Shown here piece after piece: positions 1 through 5,494 of a stretch of 5,644 nucleotides of DNA. The first letter of the stretch is position 1. Each line of letters starts with the position of its first letter. Made by a program: the position numbers and the translations under genes. The DNA is from Actinomycetota bacterium (GTDB taxonomy: Bacteria > Actinomycetota > Actinomycetes > Actinomycetales > Microbacteriaceae): NCBI GenBank assembly GCA_009703465.1, contig WLGC01000056.1, positions 1 to 5,644 of the forward strand. The letters are read 5' to 3'. The notes under the pieces were generated by a model that was given only the letters and a program-made list of their open reading frames with translations, did no database searches and was not told the origin of the DNA.

Positions 1-41
1 AGTGTTGACTTTGGGCCTACGTAGCCAACGATTCCGCACAT
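1..41 (-). CDS. glmS: Glutamine--fructose-6-phosphate aminotransferase, N-terminal fragment (cut by window edge)
   Basis: Read on the minus strand from the ATG at 41, the 13 complete codons give MCGIVGYVGPKST, the typical start of GlmS. Cys2 becomes the N-terminal nucleophile of the glutaminase domain once Met is removed. The enzyme uses glutamine to turn fructose-6-phosphate into glucosamine-6-phosphate in the cytoplasm, the first step towards UDP-GlcNAc and peptidoglycan. The next enzyme in the pathway, GlmM, is encoded at the other end of the coaA-actR pair. The remainder of the gene lies outside the window. No Shine-Dalgarno sequence precedes the ATG, and a TAAATT box lies 7 nt upstream, so the mRNA is probably leaderless. 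The family call is strong for so short a fragment because MCGIVGYVG is close to invariant; other class II glutamine amidotransferases share only the MCGI part. Confidence 0.88.
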   Translation of the reverse strand, partial: MCGIVGYVGPKST

Positions 42-48
42 GGGTTCT

Positions 49-54
49 AATTTA
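49..54 (-). promoter_or_regulatory. Candidate -10 box for leaderless glmS transcript
   Basis: On the minus strand TAAATT is followed by 7 nt and then the glmS ATG, so transcription would begin at or beside the A of the start codon. This is the arrangement of leaderless genes that are common in actinobacteria. No good -35 hexamer is visible at the matching distance, since that position falls inside coaA. The call is inferred from spacing and from the lack of a Shine-Dalgarno sequence. Confidence 0.5.
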
Positions 55-57
55 CGG

Positions 58-63
58 CAGAAT
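58..63 (+). promoter_or_regulatory. Candidate -10 box for leaderless coaA transcript
   Basis: CAGAAT is followed by 8 nt and then the coaA GTG at 72. It keeps the A at position 2 and the T at position 6 of the -10 consensus but lacks the first T. No purine-rich ribosome binding site lies upstream of the GTG, which again suggests a leaderless mRNA. The whole glmS-coaA gap is 30 bp (42-71), so the two divergent promoters must interlock or overlap the opposing coding regions. Confidence 0.35.
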
Positions 64-71
64 AGACCCTT

Positions 72-1001
72 GTGAGCGATGCGCTGAGCCCTTTCAACGA
101 GATAAGCCGTGAAGACTGGGCTGCACTCGGGAATTCAACCGAGCTACCCCTGACTGAGTCAGAGATTCAGCAAATCCGAGGCCTGGGCGACTTCCTTGAC
201 ATAAAAGAGGTAAGAGATGTCTATTTGCCGCTCAGCCGACTTTTGAACCTCTATGTTGCTGAACATCAGCAACTCCATCAGGTCACCGGTGATTTTCTAG
301 GTCAGCGCACTGGCCGGGTGCCATTTATCATCGGGGTTGCCGGTTCTGTTGCCGTTGGAAAATCAACTATCTCCAGGTTGCTCAAAGAACTACTCAGCCG
401 CTGGGAGGGAACCCCTCGAGTTGAGATGATCACCACCGATGGATTCCTCTACCCAAACGCAGAACTAGAGCGCCGCGGAATAATGTCACGCAAGGGATTT
501 CCAGAATCCTACGATCGACTAGCGCTCCTGAAATTTGTGGCCGATATAAAAAGTGGTGCGCCATCGGTTTCCGCGCCGGTTTACTCCCACCTGGTTTATG
601 ACATTGTGCCGGGCGAGACAAACACGGTGAATAACCCCGATGTCCTAATCGTTGAGGGTCTAAATGTTTTGCAATCCCCAGGCGCCGGCCAAGATCTGGC
701 GCTGAGCGATTTCTTTGACTTCAAGATTTTCGTGGACGCCGAGACCGAGAACATTAGCCAGTGGTTTCTGGCCCGCTTTGATCAGCTGCGTGAAACTGCC
801 TTCACCAACCCGGCCTCCTATTTCCATAAGTACGCCGAAATGCCCTACGAAAAGGCACTGGCAACGGCAAATGAGATTTGGGCGACCATCAATCTGCCAA
901 ATCTGATTGAGAACATCCTGCCAACTCGCACCCGAGCAACCCTGGTGCTGCAAAAGGGCAGCCAGCACGCCGTTGAGCGAGTGCTGCTGCGCAAGCTCTA
1001 G
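72..1001 (+). CDS. coaA: Type I pantothenate kinase
   Basis: CoaA phosphorylates pantothenate with ATP, the first and usually rate-limiting step of coenzyme A synthesis, in the cytoplasm. The 309-residue product is near the length of the E. coli enzyme (316). A Walker A motif, GVAGSVAVGKST, lies at residues 88-99 with the ATP-binding Lys97. TTDGFLYPN at 121-129 carries the probable catalytic Asp123. SRKGFPESYD (139-148), VYSHLVYD (170-177, with His173) and IVEGLNVLQ (193-201) are the other family blocks. The GTG start at 72 is supported because the N-terminal segment (DWAAL, YLPLSRLLN) aligns with the start of known CoaA proteins. Type I enzymes are normally feedback-inhibited by CoA; the residues involved were not checked one by one. 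It is divergent from glmS and upstream of actR on the same strand, but the 229-bp gap and separate leader argue against an operon with actR. Leucine codons are mostly CTG and CTC, unlike actR. Confidence 0.96.
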   Translation: MSDALSPFNEISREDWAALGNSTELPLTESEIQQIRGLGDFLDIKEVRDVYLPLSRLLNLYVAEHQQLHQVTGDFLGQRTGRVPFIIGVAGSVAVGKSTISRLLKELLSRWEGTPRVEMITTDGFLYPNAELERRGIMSRKGFPESYDRLALLKFVADIKSGAPSVSAPVYSHLVYDIVPGETNTVNNPDVLIVEGLNVLQSPGAGQDLALSDFFDFKIFVDAETENISQWFLARFDQLRETAFTNPASYFHKYAEMPYEKALATANEIWATINLPNLIENILPTRTRATLVLQKGSQHAVERVLLRKL

Positions 1002-1040
1002 TTAGTAAAAACCGCCAAAATCACTGGGGCAAGTCCTTAG

Positions 1041-1063
1041 GTTTAGGCCAATTCTCCCTAAAC
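1041..1063. repeat. Inverted repeat in the coaA-actR gap
   Basis: GTTTAGG (1041-1047) and CCTAAAC (1057-1063) are perfect 7-bp inverted arms around a 9-nt loop, starting 39 nt after the coaA stop codon. No T-run follows, so this is a poor intrinsic terminator. It may be an mRNA 3' stabilising hairpin, a termination site of unusual type, or a protein-binding site. Confidence 0.4.
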
Positions 1064-1074
1064 TGATGCCAAGC

Positions 1075-1097
1075 GTTACCAAAACGTAACTGTTTTT
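1075..1097 (+). terminator. Possible weak terminator or operator after coaA
   Basis: GTTAC (1075-1079) and GTAAC (1086-1090) form a 5-bp stem with a 6-nt loop, followed directly by TGTTTTT. This has the layout of an intrinsic terminator, but the stem is short and AT-rich. The overlapping AAAAC-N6-GTTTT symmetry (1081-1096) would suit a dimeric regulator equally well. The sequence alone does not separate these options. Confidence 0.3.
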
Positions 1098-1139
1098 GCC
1101 CTAATCGGCGGGGATACGCGAGTTGAATAATAAAGGCCA

Positions 1140-1188
1140 ATTCGTTCGGTCCCCGTTCTTCGGAGTAACCCTCCGGATACGAATCGGG
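1140..1188 (+). promoter_or_regulatory. Structured region in the actR leader
   Basis: A two-part hairpin can be drawn. TTCGGAG (1159-1165) pairs with CTCCGGA (1171-1177) around TAACC, with one G-T pair. Below it, CCCGTTC (1152-1158) pairs with GAA-CGGG (1181-1188) with one bulged T. An alternative outer stem pairs ATTCGT (1140-1145) with ACGAAT (1179-1184) and competes for the same bases. No T-run follows, so it is not a normal terminator. It lies 43-79 nt before the actR start codon and could act as a 5' UTR stability or regulatory element. No riboswitch family was recognised. No convincing -35/-10 pair was found between 1064 and 1230; the AT-rich GAATAATAAAG near 1125-1135 is the best -10-like patch but has no matching -35. 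Confidence 0.4.
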
Positions 1189-1196
1189 CGATGACC

Positions 1197-1210
1197 TACT
1201 AGTACTAGTA
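1197..1210. promoter_or_regulatory. 14-bp perfect palindrome just upstream of the actR ribosome binding site
   Basis: TACTAGTACTAGTA equals its own reverse complement and can also be read as a repeated ACTAGT unit. It ends 8 nt before the Shine-Dalgarno sequence of actR. Perfect palindromes of this size usually bind dimeric repressors or activators. No regulator gene is nearby, so the assignment as an operator is inference from symmetry and position. Confidence 0.4.
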
Positions 1211-1218
1211 CATCTATT

Positions 1219-1224
1219 GAGAGG
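1219..1224 (+). promoter_or_regulatory. actR ribosome binding site
   Basis: GAGAGG lies 6 nt before the ATG at 1231, a good Shine-Dalgarno match and spacing. It fixes the actR start and contrasts with the SD-less starts of glmS and coaA, showing that actR is translated from a leadered mRNA. Confidence 0.8.
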
Positions 1225-1230
1225 CTATAA

Positions 1231-2022
1231 ATGAACACACTGTCTGCAACTTTGGACAACGGCCAGTTTAACCTGGTTTATAACATGCTTTCGCTAGGAA
1301 TTGCATCGATGCTTTTCACAGCGATCTTCCTATTTGTGGCTCGTGAGCGCGTACTGCCTCGCTACCGCATGGCAGTTATGGTTTCAGCTTTGGTTACCGC
1401 CATCGCCGCTTACCACTACTTCAGAATGTTCGACAACTTCAGCCACGCATTTGCTGGCATGGAGGGAAACAACCCAGATGCATACAACGTTGGCTACCGC
1501 TACGTTGACTGGCTACTAACTGTGCCACTACTAGTTCTTGAGCTAGTTGCGGTACTTGCACTTGCAAAGGCAGCTCAGAGCCACATCCTGAACCGTCTAG
1601 TACCTGCAGCTGCAGCCATGATTGCTCTTGGTTACCCAGGAGATGCAAAGCTAGACATCATGGGAATCACCCCATCTGTTTGGGGTCTTCTTTCAACCAT
1701 TCCTTTCGTATACATCCTTTACGTACTATTCGTAGAGCTTGGTAAGAGCTTGGTTAAGCAGTCAAAGGCTGTTCAGAAGAAAGTACAGCTTCTACGCTTG
1801 CTACTTCTAGCAACCTGGGGTGTTTACCCAATCACATTCATCCTTGCAATGGGTACCCCTCCGGGCGCACCGTTCAACGCTGATGAGTTTGTTGCTCGCG
1901 AAATTGGTTACTCAATTGCGGATATCTTGGCTAAGTGTCTATTCGGCCTAGTTATCTTCTCAATTGCTCGTATCAAGTCAGCAGAAGATGACAAGGAATT
2001 CGCTAAGACCGAATTCAAGTAA
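1231..2022 (+). CDS. actR: Actinorhodopsin, light-driven proton pump (microbial rhodopsin)
   Basis: This 263-residue protein has seven hydrophobic segments (about 15-37, 47-67, 89-112, 120-135, 148-170, 186-207 and 221-246), as in type 1 rhodopsins of the inner membrane. Lys235 in helix G (ADILAKCLF) is the retinal Schiff-base lysine, with Asp231 as second counterion. Helix C (YRYVDWLLTVPLLVLEL) gives Arg90, the proton acceptor Asp93, Thr97 and the donor Glu104: the D-T-E set of outward proton pumps of the proteorhodopsin/xanthorhodopsin type. His62 matches the histidine that pairs with the acceptor in that group. Leu101 at the tuning site predicts green absorption. Gly152, after Trp151, is at the position of the small residue that opens a carotenoid-binding window in xanthorhodopsin and Gloeobacter rhodopsin (Trp138 in bacteriorhodopsin). 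Retinal pocket residues Trp94, Trp196, Tyr199 and Pro200 are present. Light-driven H+ export would support ATP synthesis or transport. No retinal or carotenoid synthesis gene is in the window. Leucine codons are mostly CTA/CTT, as in rpsI. Confidence 0.96.
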   Translation: MNTLSATLDNGQFNLVYNMLSLGIASMLFTAIFLFVARERVLPRYRMAVMVSALVTAIAAYHYFRMFDNFSHAFAGMEGNNPDAYNVGYRYVDWLLTVPLLVLELVAVLALAKAAQSHILNRLVPAAAAMIALGYPGDAKLDIMGITPSVWGLLSTIPFVYILYVLFVELGKSLVKQSKAVQKKVQLLRLLLLATWGVYPITFILAMGTPPGAPFNADEFVAREIGYSIADILAKCLFGLVIFSIARIKSAEDDKEFAKTEFK

Positions 2023-2059
2023 AGAACTAACTGCAGCTTGATTTTCTAAAGCTTGCAAA

Positions 2060-2100
2060 ACTAATGGGTCACCGTGAAAACGGTGGCCCATTAGTTATTT
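2060..2100. terminator. Bidirectional intrinsic terminator between actR and glmM
   Basis: ACTAATGGGTCACCG (2060-2074) pairs with CGGTGGCCCATTAGT (2081-2095) around a TGAAAA loop, a 15-bp stem with a single G-T pair. The plus strand continues with TTATTT, ending actR 37 nt after its stop codon. On the minus strand the stem runs into TTTTGC, ending the glmM transcript 13 nt after its stop. The loop tract is A-rich on one strand and T-rich on the other. One hairpin thus serves both convergent genes. Confidence 0.9.
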
Positions 2101-2108
2101 AAGGGAAT

Positions 2109-3455
2109 CTAGTTTTTTAGTTGCTTTTCAACAACGCGGGCAATGCGCTCAGCCCATGACTTTGCAGTTCCAGCATCGGCAGCCTCAACCATAACTCTGA
2201 CCAGCGGCTCAGTGCCTGAAGCTCTAAGCAGCACTCGACCGGTGCCGGCAAGCTCTGCCTCAGCCTCAGCAACAACCTGCTGTAGGGCGCTATCGGTTTC
2301 TACTCGCGACTTATCAACCCCTGGCACGTTGATTAGCACCTGAGGATAAATCTTCATAACGCTAGCTAGCTCAGCCAGCGACTTCTTGTTGCTGGCCATC
2401 TCAGCTCCGAGAGCTAGGCCGGTAAGAATCCCGTCACCGGTAGTTGCGTACTCAGCAAAAATTACGTGACCGGATTGCTCGCCACCGAGTGTGTATCCAC
2501 CGGCACGCATCTCTTCAAGAACGTAGCGATCGCCAACGGCGGTTTCAATCATTTCAATATCGTTTTCTCGCATGGCAATTTTAAGCCCAAGATTTGACAT
2601 CACGGTTGCCACCAGAGTATTTCGCGCAAGCTGACCTCGCTGCTTCAATGCAATCGCCAGGATTGCCATGATTTGATCGCCATCAACAATTGCTCCGGTA
2701 GCATCCACAGCCAAGGTCCGGTCGGCATCACCGTCATGAGCAATTCCAAAGTCTGCTCCGTGCTCAAGAACTGCTGCCTGAAGAGCAGACATGTGGGTTG
2801 AGCCATAACCTAAGTTGATGTTGTTGCCATCTGGTTCGGCACCAATGGCAATTACAGTTGCTCCGGCATCGGTAAATACCTGCGGCGATACTCCAGCGGC
2901 AGCTCCGTGAGCGCAATCAATTACAACTTTTAGGCCATCAAGGCGATTAGGCAGTGAGCGCAGTAAGTGAACGATGTATCTATCTTCAGCATCGGCAAAA
3001 CGCTGAATGCTTCCGACAGCATCACCAACCGGAGAAAGAGCAGCGCTCGACATAGCCGCTTCAATTTTGTCCTCTACTTCGTCAGGAAGTTTGTGACCGC
3101 CGCGGGAGAAAAACTTAATGCCGTTATCCGGTGCTGGATTATGTGAGGCAGAAATCATGACACCAAAGTCAGCGTCTAGATCATCGGTTAAAAAAGCAGT
3201 AGCTGGTGTTGGTAAAACCCCGGCATCAAAAACATCAACTCCGGAACCGGCAAGACCGGCAGAAATTGCCGCGTTGATGTAGCCACCAGAAATTCTTGGA
3301 TCGCGGCCAATTACCGCTTTAGGTTTCGCGCCGCGTGATCTAGCTTCTTCACCTAAAACAATGGCGGCAGCCTGGGCAATTTTGGTTACAAAATCAGCAG
3401 TTAAATCTCGATTGGCTAGCCCTCGAACACCGTCGGTGCCAAAGAGTCTCGCCAT
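2109..3455 (-). CDS. glmM: Phosphoglucosamine mutase
   Basis: GlmM converts glucosamine-6-phosphate to glucosamine-1-phosphate, the step between GlmS and GlmU on the way to UDP-GlcNAc, in the cytoplasm. The 448-residue protein has the usual four-domain length of the family. It opens with [10 protein letters not shown] (3-12). The active-site loop [15 protein letters not shown] (101-115) carries Ser104, the residue that is phosphorylated. The Mg-binding loop DGDADR spans 241-246 with Asp241, Asp243 and Asp245. GGEQSGH (324-330) is the sugar-binding loop, and RASGTEP (411-417) is the C-terminal phosphate-binding loop. GEQSGH and the FGTDGVRG opening favour glucosamine over glucose or mannose phosphomutase. 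The ATG at 3455 fits the conserved N terminus; only a weak TAGG lies 9 nt upstream of it. It follows rpsI by 35 bp and is probably the last gene of the rplM transcript, ending at the shared terminator. Confidence 0.97.
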   Translation of the reverse strand: MARLFGTDGVRGLANRDLTADFVTKIAQAAAIVLGEEARSRGAKPKAVIGRDPRISGGYINAAISAGLAGSGVDVFDAGVLPTPATAFLTDDLDADFGVMISASHNPAPDNGIKFFSRGGHKLPDEVEDKIEAAMSSAALSPVGDAVGSIQRFADAEDRYIVHLLRSLPNRLDGLKVVIDCAHGAAAGVSPQVFTDAGATVIAIGAEPDGNNINLGYGSTHMSALQAAVLEHGADFGIAHDGDADRTLAVDATGAIVDGDQIMAILAIALKQRGQLARNTLVATVMSNLGLKIAMRENDIEMIETAVGDRYVLEEMRAGGYTLGGEQSGHVIFAEYATTGDGILTGLALGAEMASNKKSLAELASVMKIYPQVLINVPGVDKSRVETDSALQQVVAEAEAELAGTGRVLLRASGTEPLVRVMVEAADAGTAKSWAERIARVVEKQLKN

Positions 3456-3490
3456 TTTCTTAAGCCTAAAAAGCTAGGAGAAGTGTTGGA

Positions 3491-3988
3491 TTAACGCTTA
3501 GAGAACTGTGAAGCCTTACGGGCTTTCTTAAGACCGGCCTTCTTACGCTCAATCACACGAGGGTCACGCTTTAGGAAGCCTGCCTTCTTTAGTGATGCGC
3601 GGTTGTTGTCGCGGTCAATCTCGTTTAGTGCACGAGCAATACCAAGTCTTAGTGCACCGGCCTGACCAGCAATTCCGCCACCACTGATGCGAGCGACAAC
3701 GTCGTAAGCATTCTTTAGGTCAAGAACTGTGAATGGGTCAGTGATTAGCTGCTGGTGCAACTTGTTTGGGAAGTAATCGTTTAGCTCGCGGCCGTTAACC
3801 TTGATGGCTCCCTTACCAGGCATGATGCGCACACGTGCGATTGCCTCTTTGCGACGACCAAGGCCGGCACCAGGAGTGGTTAGTGGACCACGTGACTTAA
3901 CCGGTGCTGCTTTAGCAGCCGGTGACTCAGTGCTGTAGCTCGATGGAGCTGCTTCGTCTGCAGTTGTTTCTGTAATGTCTTTAGCCAC
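3491..3988 (-). CDS. rpsI: 30S ribosomal protein S9 (uS9)
   Basis: The conserved S9 body starts at [12 protein letters not shown] (residues 44-55) and runs to the C-terminal tail ending SQFSKR. The final Ser-Lys-Arg reaches the P-site tRNA anticodon region in known ribosomes. At 165 residues it is longer than E. coli S9 (130) because of an N-terminal extension of about 43 residues, rich in Ala, Thr, Ser and Glu/Asp, as is common in actinobacteria. The start is GTG (complement of 3986-3988). AAGGA lies 7 nt upstream and overlaps the rplM stop codon, so the two genes are only 9 bp apart and probably translationally coupled. Leucine codons are almost all CTA or CTT (12 of 13 by hand count), a mark of strong expression here. 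The rplM-rpsI pair is conserved across bacteria. Confidence 0.98.
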   Translation of the reverse strand: MAKDITETTADEAAPSSYSTESPAAKAAPVKSRGPLTTPGAGLGRRKEAIARVRIMPGKGAIKVNGRELNDYFPNKLHQQLITDPFTVLDLKNAYDVVARISGGGIAGQAGALRLGIARALNEIDRDNNRASLKKAGFLKRDPRVIERKKAGLKKARKASQFSKR

Positions 3989-3998
3989 GAGGGAATCC

Positions 3999-4442
3999 TT
4001 ACTGAGCTACCTGGTCGATGATGAAAGTTTTTGGTTGCTGCGCTGCGTGCGGGTGTTCTGCACCGCGGTAAACCTTTAGCTTGGTGATCTGGTCTGCGCC
4101 AAGCTTGTTTTTTGGAAGCATTCCGCGGATGGCTTTTTCAACAGCCTTCTCTGGAGACTTCTCTAGAAGTTCTGCGTATGTTGTTGCGGTTAGACCACCT
4201 GGGTAACCTGAGTGACGGTAGGCCTTCTTCTGCTTCAACTTTGAACCGGTAAGAGCTACCTTCTCAGCGTTGATGATTACGACGAAGTCACCGTTGTCCA
4301 TGTGTGGGGCAAAAGTCGGCTTGTGCTTACCGCGCAACAAAGTTGCAGCGTGGGTTGCTAGACGGCCAAGAACGATGTCGGTGGCGTCAATGACTACCCA
4401 CTCGTTGCTTAGCTCATGAGCCTTTGGAGAATAAGTACGCAC
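3999..4442 (-). CDS. rplM: 50S ribosomal protein L13 (uL13)
   Basis: L13 is an early-assembling 23S rRNA-binding protein of the large subunit. With the GTG start at 4442 the product is 147 residues, close to E. coli L13 (142), and begins with the family start RTYSPKA. Conserved blocks are [16 protein letters not shown] (about 15-30), [16 protein letters not shown] (about 51-66), [11 protein letters not shown] and GMLPKNKLG (107-115), then [11 protein letters not shown]. An upstream TTG at 4547 gives a longer reading frame of 182 codons, but its extra 35 residues ([11 protein letters not shown]...) do not look like L13 and it would begin right at the predicted transcription start. The GTG at 4442 has AGAAGG 9 nt upstream, so it was preferred. 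It is the first gene of the rplM-rpsI-glmM run, transcribed from a promoter just upstream. Confidence 0.97.
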   Translation of the reverse strand: MRTYSPKAHELSNEWVVIDATDIVLGRLATHAATLLRGKHKPTFAPHMDNGDFVVIINAEKVALTGSKLKQKKAYRHSGYPGGLTATTYAELLEKSPEKAVEKAIRGMLPKNKLGADQITKLKVYRGAEHPHAAQQPKTFIIDQVAQ

Positions 4443-4547
4443 GTTAAATTGCCTTCTGCTTTTGTATCGGATTGAAATGAACCCGCTAAAGAAGAGAGCC
4501 TTCTTAGGATTCACACATTTCACGCTGGCAATGACTGCCAACAACAA
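4443..4547 (-). promoter_or_regulatory. rplM 5' leader with two hairpins; candidate ribosomal-protein leader
   Basis: The predicted leader is about 105 nt. Read on the minus strand, the first hairpin pairs TGGCA with TGCCA around GTCAT (4526-4540). The second pairs CTAAGAAG with CTTC-TTAG around a 5-nt loop with one bulged base (4486-4507). The ribosome binding site AGAAGG follows at 4452-4457. Long structured leaders before rplM carry autoregulatory sites in some bacteria, and L13 leader families are known, but this one was not matched to any of them by eye. Regulation by L13 or S9 is inference. Confidence 0.4.
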
Positions 4548-4553
4548 GATTTG

Positions 4554-4583
4554 AGTCTATCCCGTAGTTAGTGGCTAGGTCAA
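4554..4583 (-). promoter_or_regulatory. Promoter of rplM-rpsI-glmM
   Basis: On the minus strand TTGACC (4578-4583) is followed by 18 nt and TAGACT (4554-4559), a good housekeeping-sigma promoter. Transcription would start near 4545-4549. It lies in the 165-bp gap between truA and rplM, so rplM need not depend on read-through from rplQ-truA. No terminator was seen after truA, so read-through remains possible. Confidence 0.7.
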
Positions 4584-4607
4584 ACCCTGATTTCTGGGGG
4601 ATTTTGG

Positions 4608-5474
4608 CTACTCGTCCTCTAAAGTGCGCATATTTTTGACCATTTCGGCCTGGGCAGCCAGTTGGTCATTGGGCGGATAGCCCACCTCAATCAGGGTTAG
4701 GCCATGCGGCGGCTGGACCTTGAAGGAGCCGATTCTAGAGCGCTTGGCCAGCCTTGCCACTACCCCGTCTGGGCCGACTTTTCCCTCACCGGCGGCAATT
4801 AGGGCCCCCACGATAGCCCTGACCATGTTGTGACAGAAAGCATCGGCCTGAATTTCAACCTCGATGACGTTTCCAGCCAGCGGGTTTCTGGCCACGCTAA
4901 TCTCCCGGATCTCACGGATGGTGGTGGCATCAGCCTTTGGGCGGCAAAAAGAGGCAAAATCATGCAGCCCAATAAGCCCCAGCGCTGCAGCCTGCATATT
5001 CAGCACATCCAGCTCGTGCTTGATCCAAAGGGTTGATCTAGCCAGCAGCGGATTCTTTGGCGCCGGGCGATCAGCGATGCTGTAGCGGTAGCGGCGATAG
5101 GAAGCCGAGTACCTGGCATCAAATCCTGGTGGCGCCTCGGTGACCGCGTGAACTCGAATATCGGTTGGTAGCAGATCATTCAGGCTGCCCATCATGCCAA
5201 CGGTTCGACCCAGACGCTTGAGCTGCTTTTCAGTTAGGTCAATGTGTAGCACCTGAGCGGTGGCATGCACTCCGGCATCGGTTCTACCGGCCACTCGCAT
5301 ATTGAAGGAGACCTTGGATTTTCCAAACACCGTGGTCAGAGCTTTTAGCAGCTCCCCCTGAACGGTCTTGAACTTCTTTTGCGCGGCGAATCCCCAGTAT
5401 GCGGTGCCATCGTAGGCAAGGTCAATTCGGTAACGAATAAACCCGTCAACCGATAGGTCAACGGGGATATTCAT
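4608..5474 (-). CDS. truA: tRNA pseudouridine(38-40) synthase
   Basis: TruA converts uridines 38, 39 and 40 in the anticodon arm of many tRNAs to pseudouridine. The 288-residue protein shows the catalytic block RVAGRTDAGVHA (60-71) with the nucleophile Asp66. It also has the N-terminal YDGTAYWGFAAQ (21-32), SASYRRYRYSI in the middle, HDFASFCR, and AFCHNMVRAIVGALI near the C terminus. The usual Trp of the first block (YxGW) is Phe29 here, a mild change. The ATG at 5474 is the only plausible start in the N-terminal stretch. No clear Shine-Dalgarno sequence precedes it, and it lies 20 bp after the rplQ stop codon, so translation is probably coupled to rplQ. The position between rplQ and rplM is the usual actinobacterial order. 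Confidence 0.96.
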   Translation of the reverse strand: MNIPVDLSVDGFIRYRIDLAYDGTAYWGFAAQKKFKTVQGELLKALTTVFGKSKVSFNMRVAGRTDAGVHATAQVLHIDLTEKQLKRLGRTVGMMGSLNDLLPTDIRVHAVTEAPPGFDARYSASYRRYRYSIADRPAPKNPLLARSTLWIKHELDVLNMQAAALGLIGLHDFASFCRPKADATTIREIREISVARNPLAGNVIEVEIQADAFCHNMVRAIVGALIAAGEGKVGPDGVVARLAKRSRIGSFKVQPPHGLTLIEVGYPPNDQLAAQAEMVKNMRTLEDE

Positions 5475-5494
5475 GATTCAGAAGATAGTACGGA

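Noticed and set aside
5..10. TTGACT as a -35 box for coaA
   Set aside because: No -10-like hexamer lies at the right distance, and the bases are inside the glmS coding sequence.
430..968. Minus-strand and alternate-frame open frames inside coaA
   Set aside because: They are fully overlapped by a strongly conserved gene, have no ribosome binding site and no recognisable protein features.
1140..1188. Terminator or known riboswitch in the actR leader
   Set aside because: No T-run follows the hairpin and no conserved riboswitch core was recognised, so it is reported only as a structured leader.
1301..1648. Open frames in other frames of actR (1301-1519 plus, 1439-1648 minus)
   Set aside because: Their composition is that expected from out-of-frame reading of a membrane protein gene; the rhodopsin frame explains the sequence fully.
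4443..4547. N-terminal extension of rplM to the TTG at 4547 (182 residues)
   Set aside because: The extra 35 residues do not resemble L13, the TTG has no ribosome binding site and lies at the predicted transcription start, while the GTG at 4442 has AGAAGG at 9 nt and gives the normal length and N terminus.
4830..5085. Plus-strand open frames opposite truA
   Set aside because: They are short, overlap each other and the conserved TruA frame, and show no start signals.
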